Shown in pieces: positions 8,041 to 16,602 of a DNA stretch of 64,000 bases (within the stretch, counting starts at the first letter, position 1; the number at the start of each line of letters is the position of its first letter). Location: contig OZ252008.1 in the NCBI GenBank assembly GCA_965246995.1, positions 992,001 to 1,056,000 of the forward strand. The letters are read 5' to 3'. Made by a program: the position numbers and the translations under genes. The notes beneath the pieces are model-generated. The model was given only the letters and a program-made list of their open reading frames with translations. It made no database searches and was not told the origin of the DNA. The DNA comes from VXRJ01 sp965246995 (GTDB lineage Bacteria > Acidobacteriota > Vicinamibacteria > Vicinamibacterales > UBA8438).

Positions 8041-9417
8041 ATGCGAGAAGCGATGCCGGACCGGCGGCGGTTTCTGGTAACCGCAGGCGCGTTCCTGGGA
8101 GCGGCGCCGTTTCATGCGCTGGCATGCCGCGTCGCCGAGACCGGCGGCGCGCTGGCACCGAACGAATCGGTCGCTTCCGATGTCGGCTACGGGCCGCTCG
8201 GTCCGGTCGTTGACGGGACGACCGGCCTGCCACTGCTCCTTCTCCCGCCCGGCTTCCGCTACGTCACGTTTGGCTGGACCGGCGACCCACTTGCGGACGG
8301 TCTCGCAACCCCCCCGGCGCATGACGGGATGGCCGCATTTCCGATCGCCAACGGCTTGGTCCGCCTCGTGCGCAACCATGAAATGCGAGAGGGTCTGCCT
8401 TTCGCATCCCGTCCCTTGTACGACCCGGGCGGGGGTGGCGGCACGACGACACTCGACTTCGATCCGTCCGCCGGCGCCCTGGTGAACGCGCATGCCAGCC
8501 TGACCGGCACCGCGGTCAACTGCGCAGGTGGCCCGACGCCGTGGCAGTCGTGGCTCACCTGCGAGGAAACCGTGCTCGGTCCGGGGGAAGGCCCGGGCTA
8601 CGAGTTACCCCACGGCTACATCTTCGAGGTGCCGGCGGACGGGGCCACCGCAGCATCCGCCGAGCCGTACCGTGCAATGGGACGCTTCGTCCACGAAGCA
8701 GTCGCGTTCGATCCGGCGACCGGCATCGCTTACGAGACGGAAGATCGGTCAGCGTCCGGGCTTTACCGCTTCCTTCCGGATCAGCCGGGCCAGCTCCAGG
8801 CGGGGGGACGTCTCGAGATGTTGGCGATCGACGGCGCCCCGGCGTACGACACCCGCACCGGTCAGACCGTCGGCGCGTGGCAGCCGGTCACCTGGTCGCC
8901 AATTGCCGATCCCGATCCCGAAGACATCGCGACCGACAGCGTCTACCGGCAGGGTCTCGCGGGCGGCGGCGCCACGTTCGCGCGACTCGAGGGAATCTGG
9001 TACGGCGACGGCCGCATCTACATCGTCTCGACCACCGGCGGTGATCAGGAAGCGGGTCAGGTGTGGGAGTACGACCCCAGCGGCGAGCGGATCCGGCTCC
9101 TCTTCGAATCGCCCGGTGTCGAGGTGCTCGACATGCCCGACAACCTGACCGTCAGCCCACGCGGCGGTCTGGCACTTTGCGAGGATGGGGAGACGGACGA
9201 CCATGTCCGCGGCCTGACGCTCGACGGTGAGATCTTCCCGTTCGCGAAGAACAACGTGGTGCTCGACGGCGAGCGGAACGGGATCGCCGGCGACTTCCGG
9301 CACAGCGAGTTCGCCGGTGTGGTCTACAGCCCGGCCGGCGACTGGCTCTTCGTCAACGTGCAGACCCCCGGGATCACGTTCGCGATTACCGGGCCCTGGG
9401 GCGACGGCCCCCTCTAG
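8041..9417 (+). CDS. PhoX-like (DUF839) Tat-exported phosphatase family protein
   Basis: This 458-aa protein begins with a twin-arginine signal (PDRRRFLVTAGAFLGA), so it should be exported folded. The body is a PhoX/DUF839 beta-propeller. The family's metal-site motifs are visible: VRNHEM, WLTCEETVLG (the Cys and Glu that bind iron/calcium in PhoX), GRFVHEAVAFD and LARLEGIWYGDGR-like segments. PhoX enzymes hydrolyse phosphate monoesters using Ca and Fe. Some DUF839 members have no proven activity, so phosphatase is the likely but not certain role. A TAGACT box ends 6 bases before the ATG. Confidence 0.82.
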   Translation: MREAMPDRRRFLVTAGAFLGAAPFHALACRVAETGGALAPNESVASDVGYGPLGPVVDGTTGLPLLLLPPGFRYVTFGWTGDPLADGLATPPAHDGMAAFPIANGLVRLVRNHEMREGLPFASRPLYDPGGGGGTTTLDFDPSAGALVNAHASLTGTAVNCAGGPTPWQSWLTCEETVLGPGEGPGYELPHGYIFEVPADGATAASAEPYRAMGRFVHEAVAFDPATGIAYETEDRSASGLYRFLPDQPGQLQAGGRLEMLAIDGAPAYDTRTGQTVGAWQPVTWSPIADPDPEDIATDSVYRQGLAGGGATFARLEGIWYGDGRIYIVSTTGGDQEAGQVWEYDPSGERIRLLFESPGVEVLDMPDNLTVSPRGGLALCEDGETDDHVRGLTLDGEIFPFAKNNVVLDGERNGIAGDFRHSEFAGVVYSPAGDWLFVNVQTPGITFAITGPWGDGPL

Positions 9418-9460
9418 TTCCCGTCCGTGGCGCGCTGACGGAGGGCGGAACCCTCGCAGT

Positions 9461-10588
9461 ATGCTCGGTGGCGTGATCCGTCTCGTTACAGCACTACTCG
9501 TCGTCTGTCTGCTGCCTGTCGCGTCAGTAACCGGTCATCCCCTCAGCTTCACGGAGGTGACGCTGACGCTGCAGCCGGACGGAACGTTCGCGGCGGAACT
9601 GATCTACGACCTGGACGCGCTGGCCCTCGGCGCACCGATCGGGACCGACGACGCGGAACTGGCGGCCGCACTCGCCAGCCTCCCGGCAGACGCATTCGAG
9701 CAGCGCGTCGACCGGCTGCGGCGGTTGTTCGAGCGGCGCGTCCGGGTTCGGTTCGATGGCGATCCCGCGCCGTTCGACGTGGCGTTCCCCGACTACGGCA
9801 CACCCCGCGCCATCGAGTCGGAGATTCCCACGGTGCTCGGCCTGACGGCACGCCTGACCGGCCGCATCCCGCAAGGAGCAACCGACGTCGGCTTCTTCGC
9901 ATCGCGCGCGTTCGGCGAAGTGCATCTGACGGTGGTGGACAGCGCGCGCGACGTCGAAGTCCGCTCCATCCTCGAAGCGGGCGCGCGAAGCGATCCGCTG
10001 GACCTGACGGCGCCGGTCGAGCCGCCGACACGGGCCGAGGTGGCGGGACGCTATGGCCGGTTCGGCTTCATCCACATCGTGCCGGAGGGCGCCGACCACA
10101 TCCTCTTTGTCCTCGGACTCTGCCTGTTGAGCCCGCGGCTGCGGCCGCTCGTCTGGCAGGTAACGGCATTCACCGCAGCGCACGCAGTAACGCTAACGCT
10201 CGCGACGTTCGATGTCGTGACCCTGTCGCCCCGCGTGGTGGAGCCGGTCATCGCGCTGTCGGTAGCTTACGTCGCGATCGAGAACGTGTTGACCGATCGT
10301 CTGACCGGTTGGCGACCGGCCGTCGTGTTCGGCTTCGGGCTGCTGCACGGCCTCGGCTTCGCGGGCGTGCTCGGCGAGCTGGGGCTCCCGGAGGAAGAAC
10401 GGCTGCTGGCGCTGCTGTCCTTCAACGCGGGAATCGAAGCGGGACAGCTCGTCGTGATCGGCGCGGCGGCACTCGCCGTCGGATGGTGGCGGACGAGAGC
10501 GTGGTACCGGCGGCGGGTGACGGTGCCGGCGTCGGCGGCGATCGCGGTAGTCGGAATTGTCTGGGCCGTCGAGCGCGCGCTCGGTTGA
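9461..10588 (+). CDS. HupE/UreJ-like membrane protein with periplasmic N-terminal domain
   Basis: This is a protein of 375 aa. It has a signal peptide, a periplasmic beta-rich region of about 190 residues (SFTEVTLTLQPDGTFAAEL) and then six or so transmembrane helices of the HupE/UreJ_2 type. The family motif HIVPEGADHILFVLGLCL is clear, followed by TAFTAAHAVTLTLA and LLHGLGFAGVL with conserved histidines. HupE relatives are proposed metal (nickel or similar) permeases; this longer subfamily is uncharacterised. The start may instead be GTG at 9473, because a TATGCT box at 9460-9465 would give a leaderless transcript. A hairpin straddles its stop codon. Confidence 0.85.
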   Translation: MLGGVIRLVTALLVVCLLPVASVTGHPLSFTEVTLTLQPDGTFAAELIYDLDALALGAPIGTDDAELAAALASLPADAFEQRVDRLRRLFERRVRVRFDGDPAPFDVAFPDYGTPRAIESEIPTVLGLTARLTGRIPQGATDVGFFASRAFGEVHLTVVDSARDVEVRSILEAGARSDPLDLTAPVEPPTRAEVAGRYGRFGFIHIVPEGADHILFVLGLCLLSPRLRPLVWQVTAFTAAHAVTLTLATFDVVTLSPRVVEPVIALSVAYVAIENVLTDRLTGWRPAVVFGFGLLHGLGFAGVLGELGLPEEERLLALLSFNAGIEAGQLVVIGAAALAVGWWRTRAWYRRRVTVPASAAIAVVGIVWAVERALG

Positions 10589-10593
10589 GCGCG
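10576..10593. terminator. Bidirectional hairpin between convergent genes
   Basis: CGCGCTC (10576-10582), loop GGTT, GAGCGCG (10587-10593) makes a perfect 7-bp stem. It spans the HupE-like stop codon and ends 5 bases before the convergent DUF6787 stop. There is no T-tract, so intrinsic termination is only suggested. Confidence 0.4.
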
Positions 10594-10598
10594 ACGGG

Positions 10599-10919
10599 TC
10601 AGGCGGAGGGTTCGCTCTCGGTGCGACGCGCGATCAGGCGGCCGACCGTCTTCAGCTTGCTCCAGAAGAAATCGAACTGGCCGAGCAGCGTGCCGTACCC
10701 CAGCAGCAATAATTGATAGATCGGCAGCATTATCACCAGGTAGATGAGCCAGCCGAGCCAGCCGGGCGCATCCGCCGGGAGCAGCCATGCCATCACCGGC
10801 CCCTTCAGTCGAACCGTCGTAAGGCCGGCCAGCGAGAACGCGGTCAGAATGGCGACGATGCCGATGGGGCCGACACCCCAGCGGGGCTTCATCCATTGAA
10901 CCAGTCCGGGTCGCGTCAT
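10599..10919 (-). CDS. DUF6787-like small membrane protein
   Basis: This 106-aa protein has two hydrophobic helices: IGIVAILTAFSLAGLTTVRL and WLGWLIYLVIMLPIYQLLLL. A conserved-looking cytoplasmic end follows (GTLLGQFDFFWSKLKTVGRL). The pattern WGVGPIGIVAILTAFSLAG and GQFDFFW matches the DUF6787 family as I remember it; no function is known. The ATG is chosen over a TTG one codon earlier because its A is shared with the TGA stop of an upstream small reading frame (TGATG junction), which suggests a two-gene unit. Confidence 0.75.
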   Translation of the reverse strand: MTRPGLVQWMKPRWGVGPIGIVAILTAFSLAGLTTVRLKGPVMAWLLPADAPGWLGWLIYLVIMLPIYQLLLLGYGTLLGQFDFFWSKLKTVGRLIARRTESEPSA

Positions 10920-11041
10920 CAATCTACCGTTACGAAGCGTTCGAGGCCGGCCACTTCATCCTCGTCCACGTACTTGCCGATCTCGCGGCGGAACTGCGCT
11001 CCGGAAAAGCAACCGCAACGCGTCGCGGCGGATGGTATCAG
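10919..11041 (-). CDS. Possible small gene upstream of DUF6787 (no standard start codon)
   Basis: A short frame ends at a TGA that shares a base with the DUF6787 ATG. It encodes about 40 residues, including RCGCFSGAQFRREIGKYVDE and DEDEVAGLERFVTVD. Third codon positions are strongly G/C and the composition is protein-like. The in-frame region between the upstream TGA (11054-11056) and this stop has no ATG or TTG and only late GTGs. A CTG at 11039-11041 or an ATA next to it would be needed to start. It may be a real small protein with a CxC motif, a gene remnant, or chance. Confidence 0.35.
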   Translation of the reverse strand: MIPSAATRCGCFSGAQFRREIGKYVDEDEVAGLERFVTVD

Positions 11042-11147
11042 ACCGCCCTGACGTCAGCACCCGGATATGTGCGTAGCGTCGCAGACCGGGTACTGTGCGC
11101 TATCTGGATCCACGTCCGGCAGGCGGAAGAAGCGGCAGGCTGCGTGC

Positions 11148-11153
11148 TAGAAT
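11148..11153 (+). promoter_or_regulatory. Extended -10 promoter candidate for the beta-propeller operon
   Basis: TGCTAGAAT (11145-11153) is an extended -10 (TGn plus TAGAAT) 47 bases before the ATG at 11201, leaving a leader of about 40 bases that carries GAGTGAGG as Shine-Dalgarno. No good -35 was seen. Confidence 0.4.
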
Positions 11154-11200
11154 TCCCGCTTGGCGCTTGCCGCGAACTCCAATCGAGTGAGGTATTGGCA

Positions 11201-13423
11201 ATGATCAGGGTGACTTTTTCCGGGCCGGTCCGCTCTACCGTTCTGGCGTCGTGCCTCGTCGTAGCGGGACTCCTCCTGCCGGCGGCTGGCGCGGAGGCGC
11301 AGGACTGGCCCAGTTGGCGTGGTCGGGCGCAGACCGGCGTCTCCGATCTGACCGGATTGCCGTCGAGCTGGTCACTGGAGGGCGAGAACTTCGTCTGGTT
11401 CCAGCCCTACATCGCGCGGTCGACGCCGGCCGTTTTTGACGGTCGAGTCTGCGCAAATGGCCGGACCGGTGACAATGTCGCGAAGAAGGAGATCGTCACC
11501 TGCTGGGATGCCGAAGGTGGCACGCAGCTCTGGCAGCACACCTTCAACGTTCTGAACACCACCGTCCCGTTCAACCGGGTCGGCTGGGGGAGCGTGACCG
11601 GCGATCCGGAGACCGGCTATCTCTACGCGTTAAACGTGGACGGGCACCTGCACGCCTTCGACCGTGACGGCGAAATCGTCTGGAGTCGGCGGCTGCACGA
11701 AGACCTGGGCCGAGCCTCCGGGTACGGCGGACGCACGTCGACCCCGATCATCGATGAGGACCGGCTGATTCTCGGCGTAATCGGCTCGATCTGGGGCAAT
11801 CTTGGCGGGCCGCCCCGCCATCGCTACGTCGCTTTCAACAAGGCGAACGGCAACATCGAATGGATCGCAACGCCGGGCGGCCAGCCGGCGGACCTCAACA
11901 CCCAGTCGGTGCCGATCGTCGCCGTGGTGAACGGCCAGCGGCTGATCATCGACGGCAACGCCGACGGCCACATCTACGCGCTGCAGGCCCGGACTGGCAG
12001 GAAAGTCTGGGAGTTCCGCCTGAGCCAGCGCGGCATCAACGTCTCCCCGGTGATCGACGGCACCACCGTCTACGTCGCCCACAGCGAAGAGAACATCGAT
12101 CAGGGCACGATGGGGCGCCTCGTCGCACTGGATGCCACTCGCGAAGGCGACATCACGGAAACGGGTGAAGTCTGGCGGATAGACGAAATGGCGGTCGGCT
12201 TCTCGTCGCCGCTGATCCATGACGGTCGCCTCTACGTGATCGACAACTCGGCCAACCTCTATGCGATCGACGCGTCGAACGGGTCGGTGCTGTGGGAGGA
12301 GAGCGTCGGCACGGTCGGCAAGTCGTCGCCCGTCTGGGCCGACGGCAAGCTGTACATCACCGAGGTCAACGGCAACGTCCACATCCTGCAACCGGGGGCT
12401 GACGGCGTGGAGTTCCTCGACAGCGACGAACTGGAGGTCGAAGACGGCCGCTACGCCGAGATATACGGCTCGTTCGCTCCGGCCTACGGGCGGCTCTACG
12501 TGACGGCGGAATCGGGGGTTTACTCCATCGGCGATCCCGCCGCGCCGTTCGACGCTACGCCCGGCGAAACGCCGGCGCTCGGCAACGAATCGGCGGCCGC
12601 CGATACGGTGGCGAGCATACAGGTGCATCCCGCCGAGGTCGTCGCCTCGGCCGGCGAGACGCTCCGCTTCCGCGTCGAGGCGTTCGACGCGAACGGACAG
12701 TCGCTCGGCGCCCGGGACGCTACCTGGTCGCTCGAGGACCTGGCCGGGTCGCGCCTGCGCGTCAACGGAGAGTTCCAATCCCCGCCCGACTCGACCAATC
12801 AGGCAGGCCGGGTGATCGCCAGGGTCGGAAACGTCTCGGCCGCGGCCCGCGTCCGCATCTTTACGCAACTTCCCTGGGCGGAGAACTTCGAGAACGGACG
12901 GCCGGGCCATTGGATCGGCGGCGGCGGCAGCCTGGCCGCGGTGGACGAGGGGGGCGAGCAGCTCTTCCGCAAGGGTCCATCGCGGACCGGCATCCACCGG
13001 CACGCCATCTACATCGGTCCGTCCCACCTGTCCAACTACACCGTGCAAGCCGACGCGATGTCGACGCAGAAGGGGCGGCGACGACCCGACATCGGCCTGA
13101 TCAACAGCGGCTACACGATGGACCTGCAGGGCAACCACCAGCGGATCGAGGTCCGCTCGTGGGCGGCGGAACTGCGAATGGCGGAGCGGTTCGACTTCGC
13201 CTGGGAGCCGGACGTCTGGTACACGTTGAAGCTGCGCGTCGACACCGATGAGAATCGCGCGCTGATCCGCGGGAAGGTTTGGCGGCGCGGCGATCCGGAG
13301 CCGGAGGTCTGGACGGTGACCGTGGAGGATCCCGAACCGGTTCAAGACGGCAGTCCCGGCCTGATCGGCTACTCGCCGATCGACATCTACTATGACAATG
13401 TGCGCGTGATGGAGAACCAATGA
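11201..13423 (+). CDS. Secreted PQQ-like beta-propeller protein with C-terminal carbohydrate-binding-like domain
   Basis: This 740-aa protein has a signal peptide (VLASCLVVAGLLLPAAGAEA). Residues about 30-460 are BamB/PQQ-like propeller blades: repeated YALN.DGHLHAFDRDGE, IYALQARTGRKVWEFR, LYAIDASNGSVLWEE. A linker Ig-like region follows (VHPAEVVASAGETLRFRVEA), then a C-terminal jelly-roll (LSNYTVQADAMS to IDIYYDNVRVMENQ) like those in family-16/DUF1080 glycan-binding modules. No cytochrome motif is present, so it is not a quinohaemoprotein dehydrogenase. It may bind or sense extracellular polymers. The ATG overlaps none upstream; its TGA overlaps the start of the next propeller gene by 4 bp. 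Confidence 0.85.
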   Translation: MIRVTFSGPVRSTVLASCLVVAGLLLPAAGAEAQDWPSWRGRAQTGVSDLTGLPSSWSLEGENFVWFQPYIARSTPAVFDGRVCANGRTGDNVAKKEIVTCWDAEGGTQLWQHTFNVLNTTVPFNRVGWGSVTGDPETGYLYALNVDGHLHAFDRDGEIVWSRRLHEDLGRASGYGGRTSTPIIDEDRLILGVIGSIWGNLGGPPRHRYVAFNKANGNIEWIATPGGQPADLNTQSVPIVAVVNGQRLIIDGNADGHIYALQARTGRKVWEFRLSQRGINVSPVIDGTTVYVAHSEENIDQGTMGRLVALDATREGDITETGEVWRIDEMAVGFSSPLIHDGRLYVIDNSANLYAIDASNGSVLWEESVGTVGKSSPVWADGKLYITEVNGNVHILQPGADGVEFLDSDELEVEDGRYAEIYGSFAPAYGRLYVTAESGVYSIGDPAAPFDATPGETPALGNESAAADTVASIQVHPAEVVASAGETLRFRVEAFDANGQSLGARDATWSLEDLAGSRLRVNGEFQSPPDSTNQAGRVIARVGNVSAAARVRIFTQLPWAENFENGRPGHWIGGGGSLAAVDEGGEQLFRKGPSRTGIHRHAIYIGPSHLSNYTVQADAMSTQKGRRRPDIGLINSGYTMDLQGNHQRIEVRSWAAELRMAERFDFAWEPDVWYTLKLRVDTDENRALIRGKVWRRGDPEPEVWTVTVEDPEPVQDGSPGLIGYSPIDIYYDNVRVMENQ

Positions 13424-14919
13424 CTCGACTGTCCCCGATCACCGGAATTCGCTTCGCTGCCCCGGGCGCCGCGCGTCTGGCCGTCGCCGGCCTGTTCGCG
13501 CTGACCGCCCTGGCCGCACCGGCCGCACCGGCCGCCGCGCAGGAGACCGCCATGTTCGGCAACACGCCCGAACGCAACATGGTGTCGGACGAAACCGGCG
13601 TGGTCTCCGAGTGGGATGCCTCAACCGGGCGAAACGTTCTCTGGTCGCAGCCAGTCGGATCACAGGCCTACGGCGGACCGGTGGTGGCGAACGGCCGTGT
13701 CTATGTCGGCACGAACAACGAGGGGCGTCGCGACCCGGCGATCGACGGCGACAAGGGCGTCGTCATGGCGTTCGAAGCCACTGGCGGCGATTTCCTGTGG
13801 CAGATGGTCCATCCCAAGCTATCGTCCGGCCGCGTGAACGATTGGCCGCTGCAGGGCATCTGCTCCACCGCGTTCATGGAAGGCGACCGGATCTGGTACG
13901 TCTCGAACGAGGCGCACATCGTCTGCCTCGACGCGAAGGGCCTTGCCGACGGCAACGAGGGTCCGTTCATGGACGAGGAGCAGACCGGCGGCCAGAATGG
14001 CGACATTATCTGGTCGTACGACATGATCGGCGAGCTCGACGTCTTCCCGCACAACCTCGCCACCGGCTCCCCCCTCATCGTCGGTGACGTCCTGTTCACG
14101 GTAACCAGCAACGGCGTCGACGAGGGCCACGTCAACATTCCGTCCCCCTTCTCGCCCGCCTTCATCGCCCTCGACAAGAACACGGGCGAACTGCTTTGGG
14201 AATCGAACCCGGTGGGCGAAGAGGTCCTGCACGGCGCCTGGACGAACCCGACGTACGGGGTCGTCGACGGACGGGCTCAGGTGATCTTCCCGGGCGGTAA
14301 CGGCGTCATCTACAGCCTCGACCCGGAGACGGGCGACCTGCTCTGGGAATTCGACTGCAACCCGAAGGACTCCGAGTGGATCCTTGGGGGACGGGGTACG
14401 CGCAACAACATCCTTTCGACGCCGGTGGTGTACGACAACAAGGTGTACATCGGCGTCGGCCAGGACCCGGAGCATGGCGAGGCGCCGGGCCACCTCTGGG
14501 TGATCGACGCGACCGGCAGGGGTGACGTGACCGACACGCACGTCGTCTGGCACCGGGGAGGCGAAGACTTCTACCGGACGATGTCGACCGCCGCGATCGC
14601 CGACGGCGTCCTCTACATCTCGAGCCTCTCCGGCTTCCTGCACGCCCTCGACGCGCAGACCGGCGAGGAGTTCTGGACCTACGACACGTTCGCGGCGGTC
14701 TGGGGCTCCCCGTTCGTCGCCGACGGCAAGGTGTTCCTGGGCGACGAGGATGGCGACGTCGCGGTCCTGCGCGCGGGACGCGAACTCGAGCTCCTGGGAG
14801 AGTACAACCTCGGGGCCGCCGTCTACTGCACCCCGGTAGTCCGCGACGGCGTCCTCTACGTCCTCACCCGGAACCGCATCTGGGCCTTCCAGGAAGGCGC
14901 CCAGGGCGACCCGCTCTGA
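13420..14919 (+). CDS. Secreted PQQ-like beta-propeller protein
   Basis: This 499-aa protein has an alanine-rich signal peptide (LFALTALAAPAAPAAAQ). The rest is propeller repeats with the W-docking pattern: GVVMAFEATGGDFLWQM, FIALDKNTGELLWESNP, VIYSLDPETGDLLWEFD, FLHALDAQTGEEFWTYD. It resembles the PQQ-binding-like domain family common in Acidobacteriota and Planctomycetota. Whether PQQ is bound is unknown. It overlaps the previous propeller gene at ATGA, so the two are made together, probably as partners in the periplasm or on the surface. A repeat/hairpin follows the stop. Confidence 0.85.
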   Translation: MTRLSPITGIRFAAPGAARLAVAGLFALTALAAPAAPAAAQETAMFGNTPERNMVSDETGVVSEWDASTGRNVLWSQPVGSQAYGGPVVANGRVYVGTNNEGRRDPAIDGDKGVVMAFEATGGDFLWQMVHPKLSSGRVNDWPLQGICSTAFMEGDRIWYVSNEAHIVCLDAKGLADGNEGPFMDEEQTGGQNGDIIWSYDMIGELDVFPHNLATGSPLIVGDVLFTVTSNGVDEGHVNIPSPFSPAFIALDKNTGELLWESNPVGEEVLHGAWTNPTYGVVDGRAQVIFPGGNGVIYSLDPETGDLLWEFDCNPKDSEWILGGRGTRNNILSTPVVYDNKVYIGVGQDPEHGEAPGHLWVIDATGRGDVTDTHVVWHRGGEDFYRTMSTAAIADGVLYISSLSGFLHALDAQTGEEFWTYDTFAAVWGSPFVADGKVFLGDEDGDVAVLRAGRELELLGEYNLGAAVYCTPVVRDGVLYVLTRNRIWAFQEGAQGDPL

Positions 14920-14920
14920 G

Positions 14921-14960
14921 GGTGCGCCGGCCTGGTGCGCCGGCCTCCCGGCCCGGCACC
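14921..14960 (+). repeat. Tandem 13-mer plus REP-like hairpin after the propeller operon
   Basis: GGTGCGCCGGCCT occurs twice head to tail (14921-14933 and 14934-14946). The second copy pairs with GGCCCGGCACC (14950-14960) to make a GC-rich hairpin one base after the TGA. The string GGTGCGCCGGC recurs at 42030-42040, again just after a stop codon (parE) and again as half of a hairpin. This suggests a dispersed REP-like terminator element. Confidence 0.55.
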
Positions 14961-15026
14961 CTCCGTCATCAACCGCCGCTGCTAGGCGCCGCGACCCGAT
15001 GTGAGATGATGGGCTCCTAGTCCGTC

Positions 15027-16127
15027 ATGACAAGAGTGTGCATTCCGATGCTCCTGGCAGGCTTGGTCCTGAGCCTGTCGCCGGTCCACGCGCAGAGCGG
15101 TGACCCCGGCGCGTGGGACCCGCAGGCCGCTGCCGCCTATCTCGACAAGCGTGCGGACTGGTGGTCGGGCTGGGAGACGGCGGCGCGGGAAAGCGGCACA
15201 TTCTGCCTTTCGTGCCATACGACGGCCCCATACGGCCTCGCCCGGCCGATGCTGCGGCCCGCGGGCCATGCAAGCGAGGCGACGCAGTACGAGCGGGCGG
15301 TGCTCGAGAGCGCGACGACCCGCGTCACCCACTGGGCCGAGATCGGCCCCTTCTACACCGACGAGCGCCACGGCCCACCCAAGACGAGCCAGTCGCGGGG
15401 GACCGAAGCGATACTCAACGCGCTGATCCTCGCTCAGCACGACGCGCGGCGCGGCGTGCTGAGCGACCGGACGCTCCAGGCATTCGACAACCTCTGGGCA
15501 CTGCAGCAGACGGAGGGCGCCGCCGCGGGCGCGTGGCCCTGGCTGCACTTCAACCTCGCGCCGTGGGAATCGGACGAGGGGCCGTACCACGGGGCGGCGC
15601 TGGCCGCCGTGGCGGTGGGACTCGCACCGGACGGCTATGGCGCCCGCTCCGAGATCCAGGACAACGTCGCACGGCTCGGTGATTACCTCCGGCAGCAGCT
15701 CGACAGCCAGCCGCCCTTCAATCGCGCCATGGCGCTATGGGCCTCCGGGGCGCTGCCCGATCTCCTGGCGGACGCGCAGCGGCAGGTGATCGTCGACGAG
15801 ATCGTCGGCCTGCAACGGGAGGACGGCGGTTGGAGCCTGCCGTCGCTCGGAACCTGGTCCCGGCGGGACGAGACACGCCTCGACACGAAGAGCGACGGGT
15901 ACGCGACGGGGCTGGTCACGTTCGCGCTGCAGCAGGCCGGGCTGCCCCGCGATCACGATGCGGTCGCGGGCGGCCTCGGCTGGCTCGCGCGAAACCAGGA
16001 CGCCGACGGATCCTGGCCTGCCTCGTCACTCAACCGAAAGCACGATCCGGCGTCGGACCGCGGCCGCTTCATGCGCGATGCCGGGACCGCCTACGCCGTG
16101 CTGGCCCTGACGGCGGGCGAGGACTGA
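15027..16127 (+). CDS. Secreted alpha-toroid (squalene-cyclase-like) protein with a CxxCH haem motif
   Basis: This 366-aa protein has a signal peptide (MLLAGLVLSLSPVHAQ). Near its N-terminus it carries one c-type haem motif, CLSCH at residues 60-64 (TFCLSCHTTAPYG). The remainder shows squalene-cyclase/prenyltransferase-type alpha-alpha repeats with QW-like motifs (GLQREDGGWSLPSLGTWS, WLARNQDADGSWPASS). The catalytic DxDD of class II cyclases is absent, so it is unlikely to cyclise terpenes and more likely a haem-bearing secreted protein that reuses the fold. The gene starts 6 bases after a CTAG palindrome copy and converges on the DUF6152 gene. The role is unknown; electron transfer is inferred only from the motif. 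Confidence 0.8.
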   Translation: MTRVCIPMLLAGLVLSLSPVHAQSGDPGAWDPQAAAAYLDKRADWWSGWETAARESGTFCLSCHTTAPYGLARPMLRPAGHASEATQYERAVLESATTRVTHWAEIGPFYTDERHGPPKTSQSRGTEAILNALILAQHDARRGVLSDRTLQAFDNLWALQQTEGAAAGAWPWLHFNLAPWESDEGPYHGAALAAVAVGLAPDGYGARSEIQDNVARLGDYLRQQLDSQPPFNRAMALWASGALPDLLADAQRQVIVDEIVGLQREDGGWSLPSLGTWSRRDETRLDTKSDGYATGLVTFALQQAGLPRDHDAVAGGLGWLARNQDADGSWPASSLNRKHDPASDRGRFMRDAGTAYAVLALTAGED

Positions 16128-16156
16128 GCAACTCGCACTCTTGCCCGCGCCCTGCG

Positions 16157-16182
16157 CTAGGAGTCCATATACGGGCTCCTAG
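16157..16182. terminator. CTAG-family hairpin between convergent genes
   Basis: CTAGGAGTCC (16157-16166) and GGGCTCCTAG (16173-16182) form a 10-bp stem with one G-T pair. It sits between two convergent genes and contributes the TAG stop of the DUF6152 gene. It is a probable bidirectional terminator and a member of the dispersed CTAGGAGCCCG repeat family seen at 3990, 15011 and 18307. Confidence 0.55.
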
Positions 16183-16574
16183 AAGTCGTCGGGGGCGGAG
16201 GCACTCCCGCCATCCCAGTCCTTGACGGATCCATCCGCCGCCTTCAGGAACCCGAGCAGACATCCAGGGGAGCCGTCCCGGACCGGGTGGCAGCGCGCCT
16301 TGACCGCGTCGCCCGGCCGAACGTAGTCGCGAGTGACGCCGATCCCCTCGAGCCCGTTGCGGTCGGTGGCCTCCAGCGCCCATATCTGCGGCTGGCCGTC
16401 GGATCCCTCCACTTCCACGTAGATCCAGGAATGCGGAACCAGCAGGTGCAATTCCGTGACCACACCCTCGATGTCCGTGAACGTGTCCGAGTAGTTGCCG
16501 TGAGAATGGTGCGCGCTGGCTGGCAACGCCAGGGAAACCGCACAGACGGCTGCAAGAGTCAGTTTGAACCGCAT
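16179..16574 (-). CDS. DUF6152 family secreted protein
   Basis: This is a 131-aa protein with a clear signal peptide (MRFKLTLAAVCAVSLALPAS) ending before a histidine pair (HHSHGNYSD). The conserved DUF6152 pattern follows: EGVVTELHLLVPHSWIYVEV, WALEATDRNGL, VRPGDAVKARCHPVRDG and GCLLGFL. Function is unknown; the family is frequent in soil Acidobacteriota and Proteobacteria. The start is chosen for the signal peptide and a GAGGAGGG Shine-Dalgarno. It follows a secreted protein and a cytochrome on the same strand, likely one transcription unit. Its TAG stop lies in a palindromic repeat. Confidence 0.85.
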   Translation of the reverse strand: MRFKLTLAAVCAVSLALPASAHHSHGNYSDTFTDIEGVVTELHLLVPHSWIYVEVEGSDGQPQIWALEATDRNGLEGIGVTRDYVRPGDAVKARCHPVRDGSPGCLLGFLKAADGSVKDWDGGSASAPDDF

Positions 16575-16602
16575 ACTCGCCCTCCTCAAAGCTCTTCTCC
16601 AG

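Noticed and set aside
11201..14919. Reading the propeller proteins as quinoprotein alcohol dehydrogenases
   Set aside because: They lack a cytochrome domain, the adjacent-cysteine pair and the catalytic Asp context of true PQQ dehydrogenases; only the fold repeat is visible.
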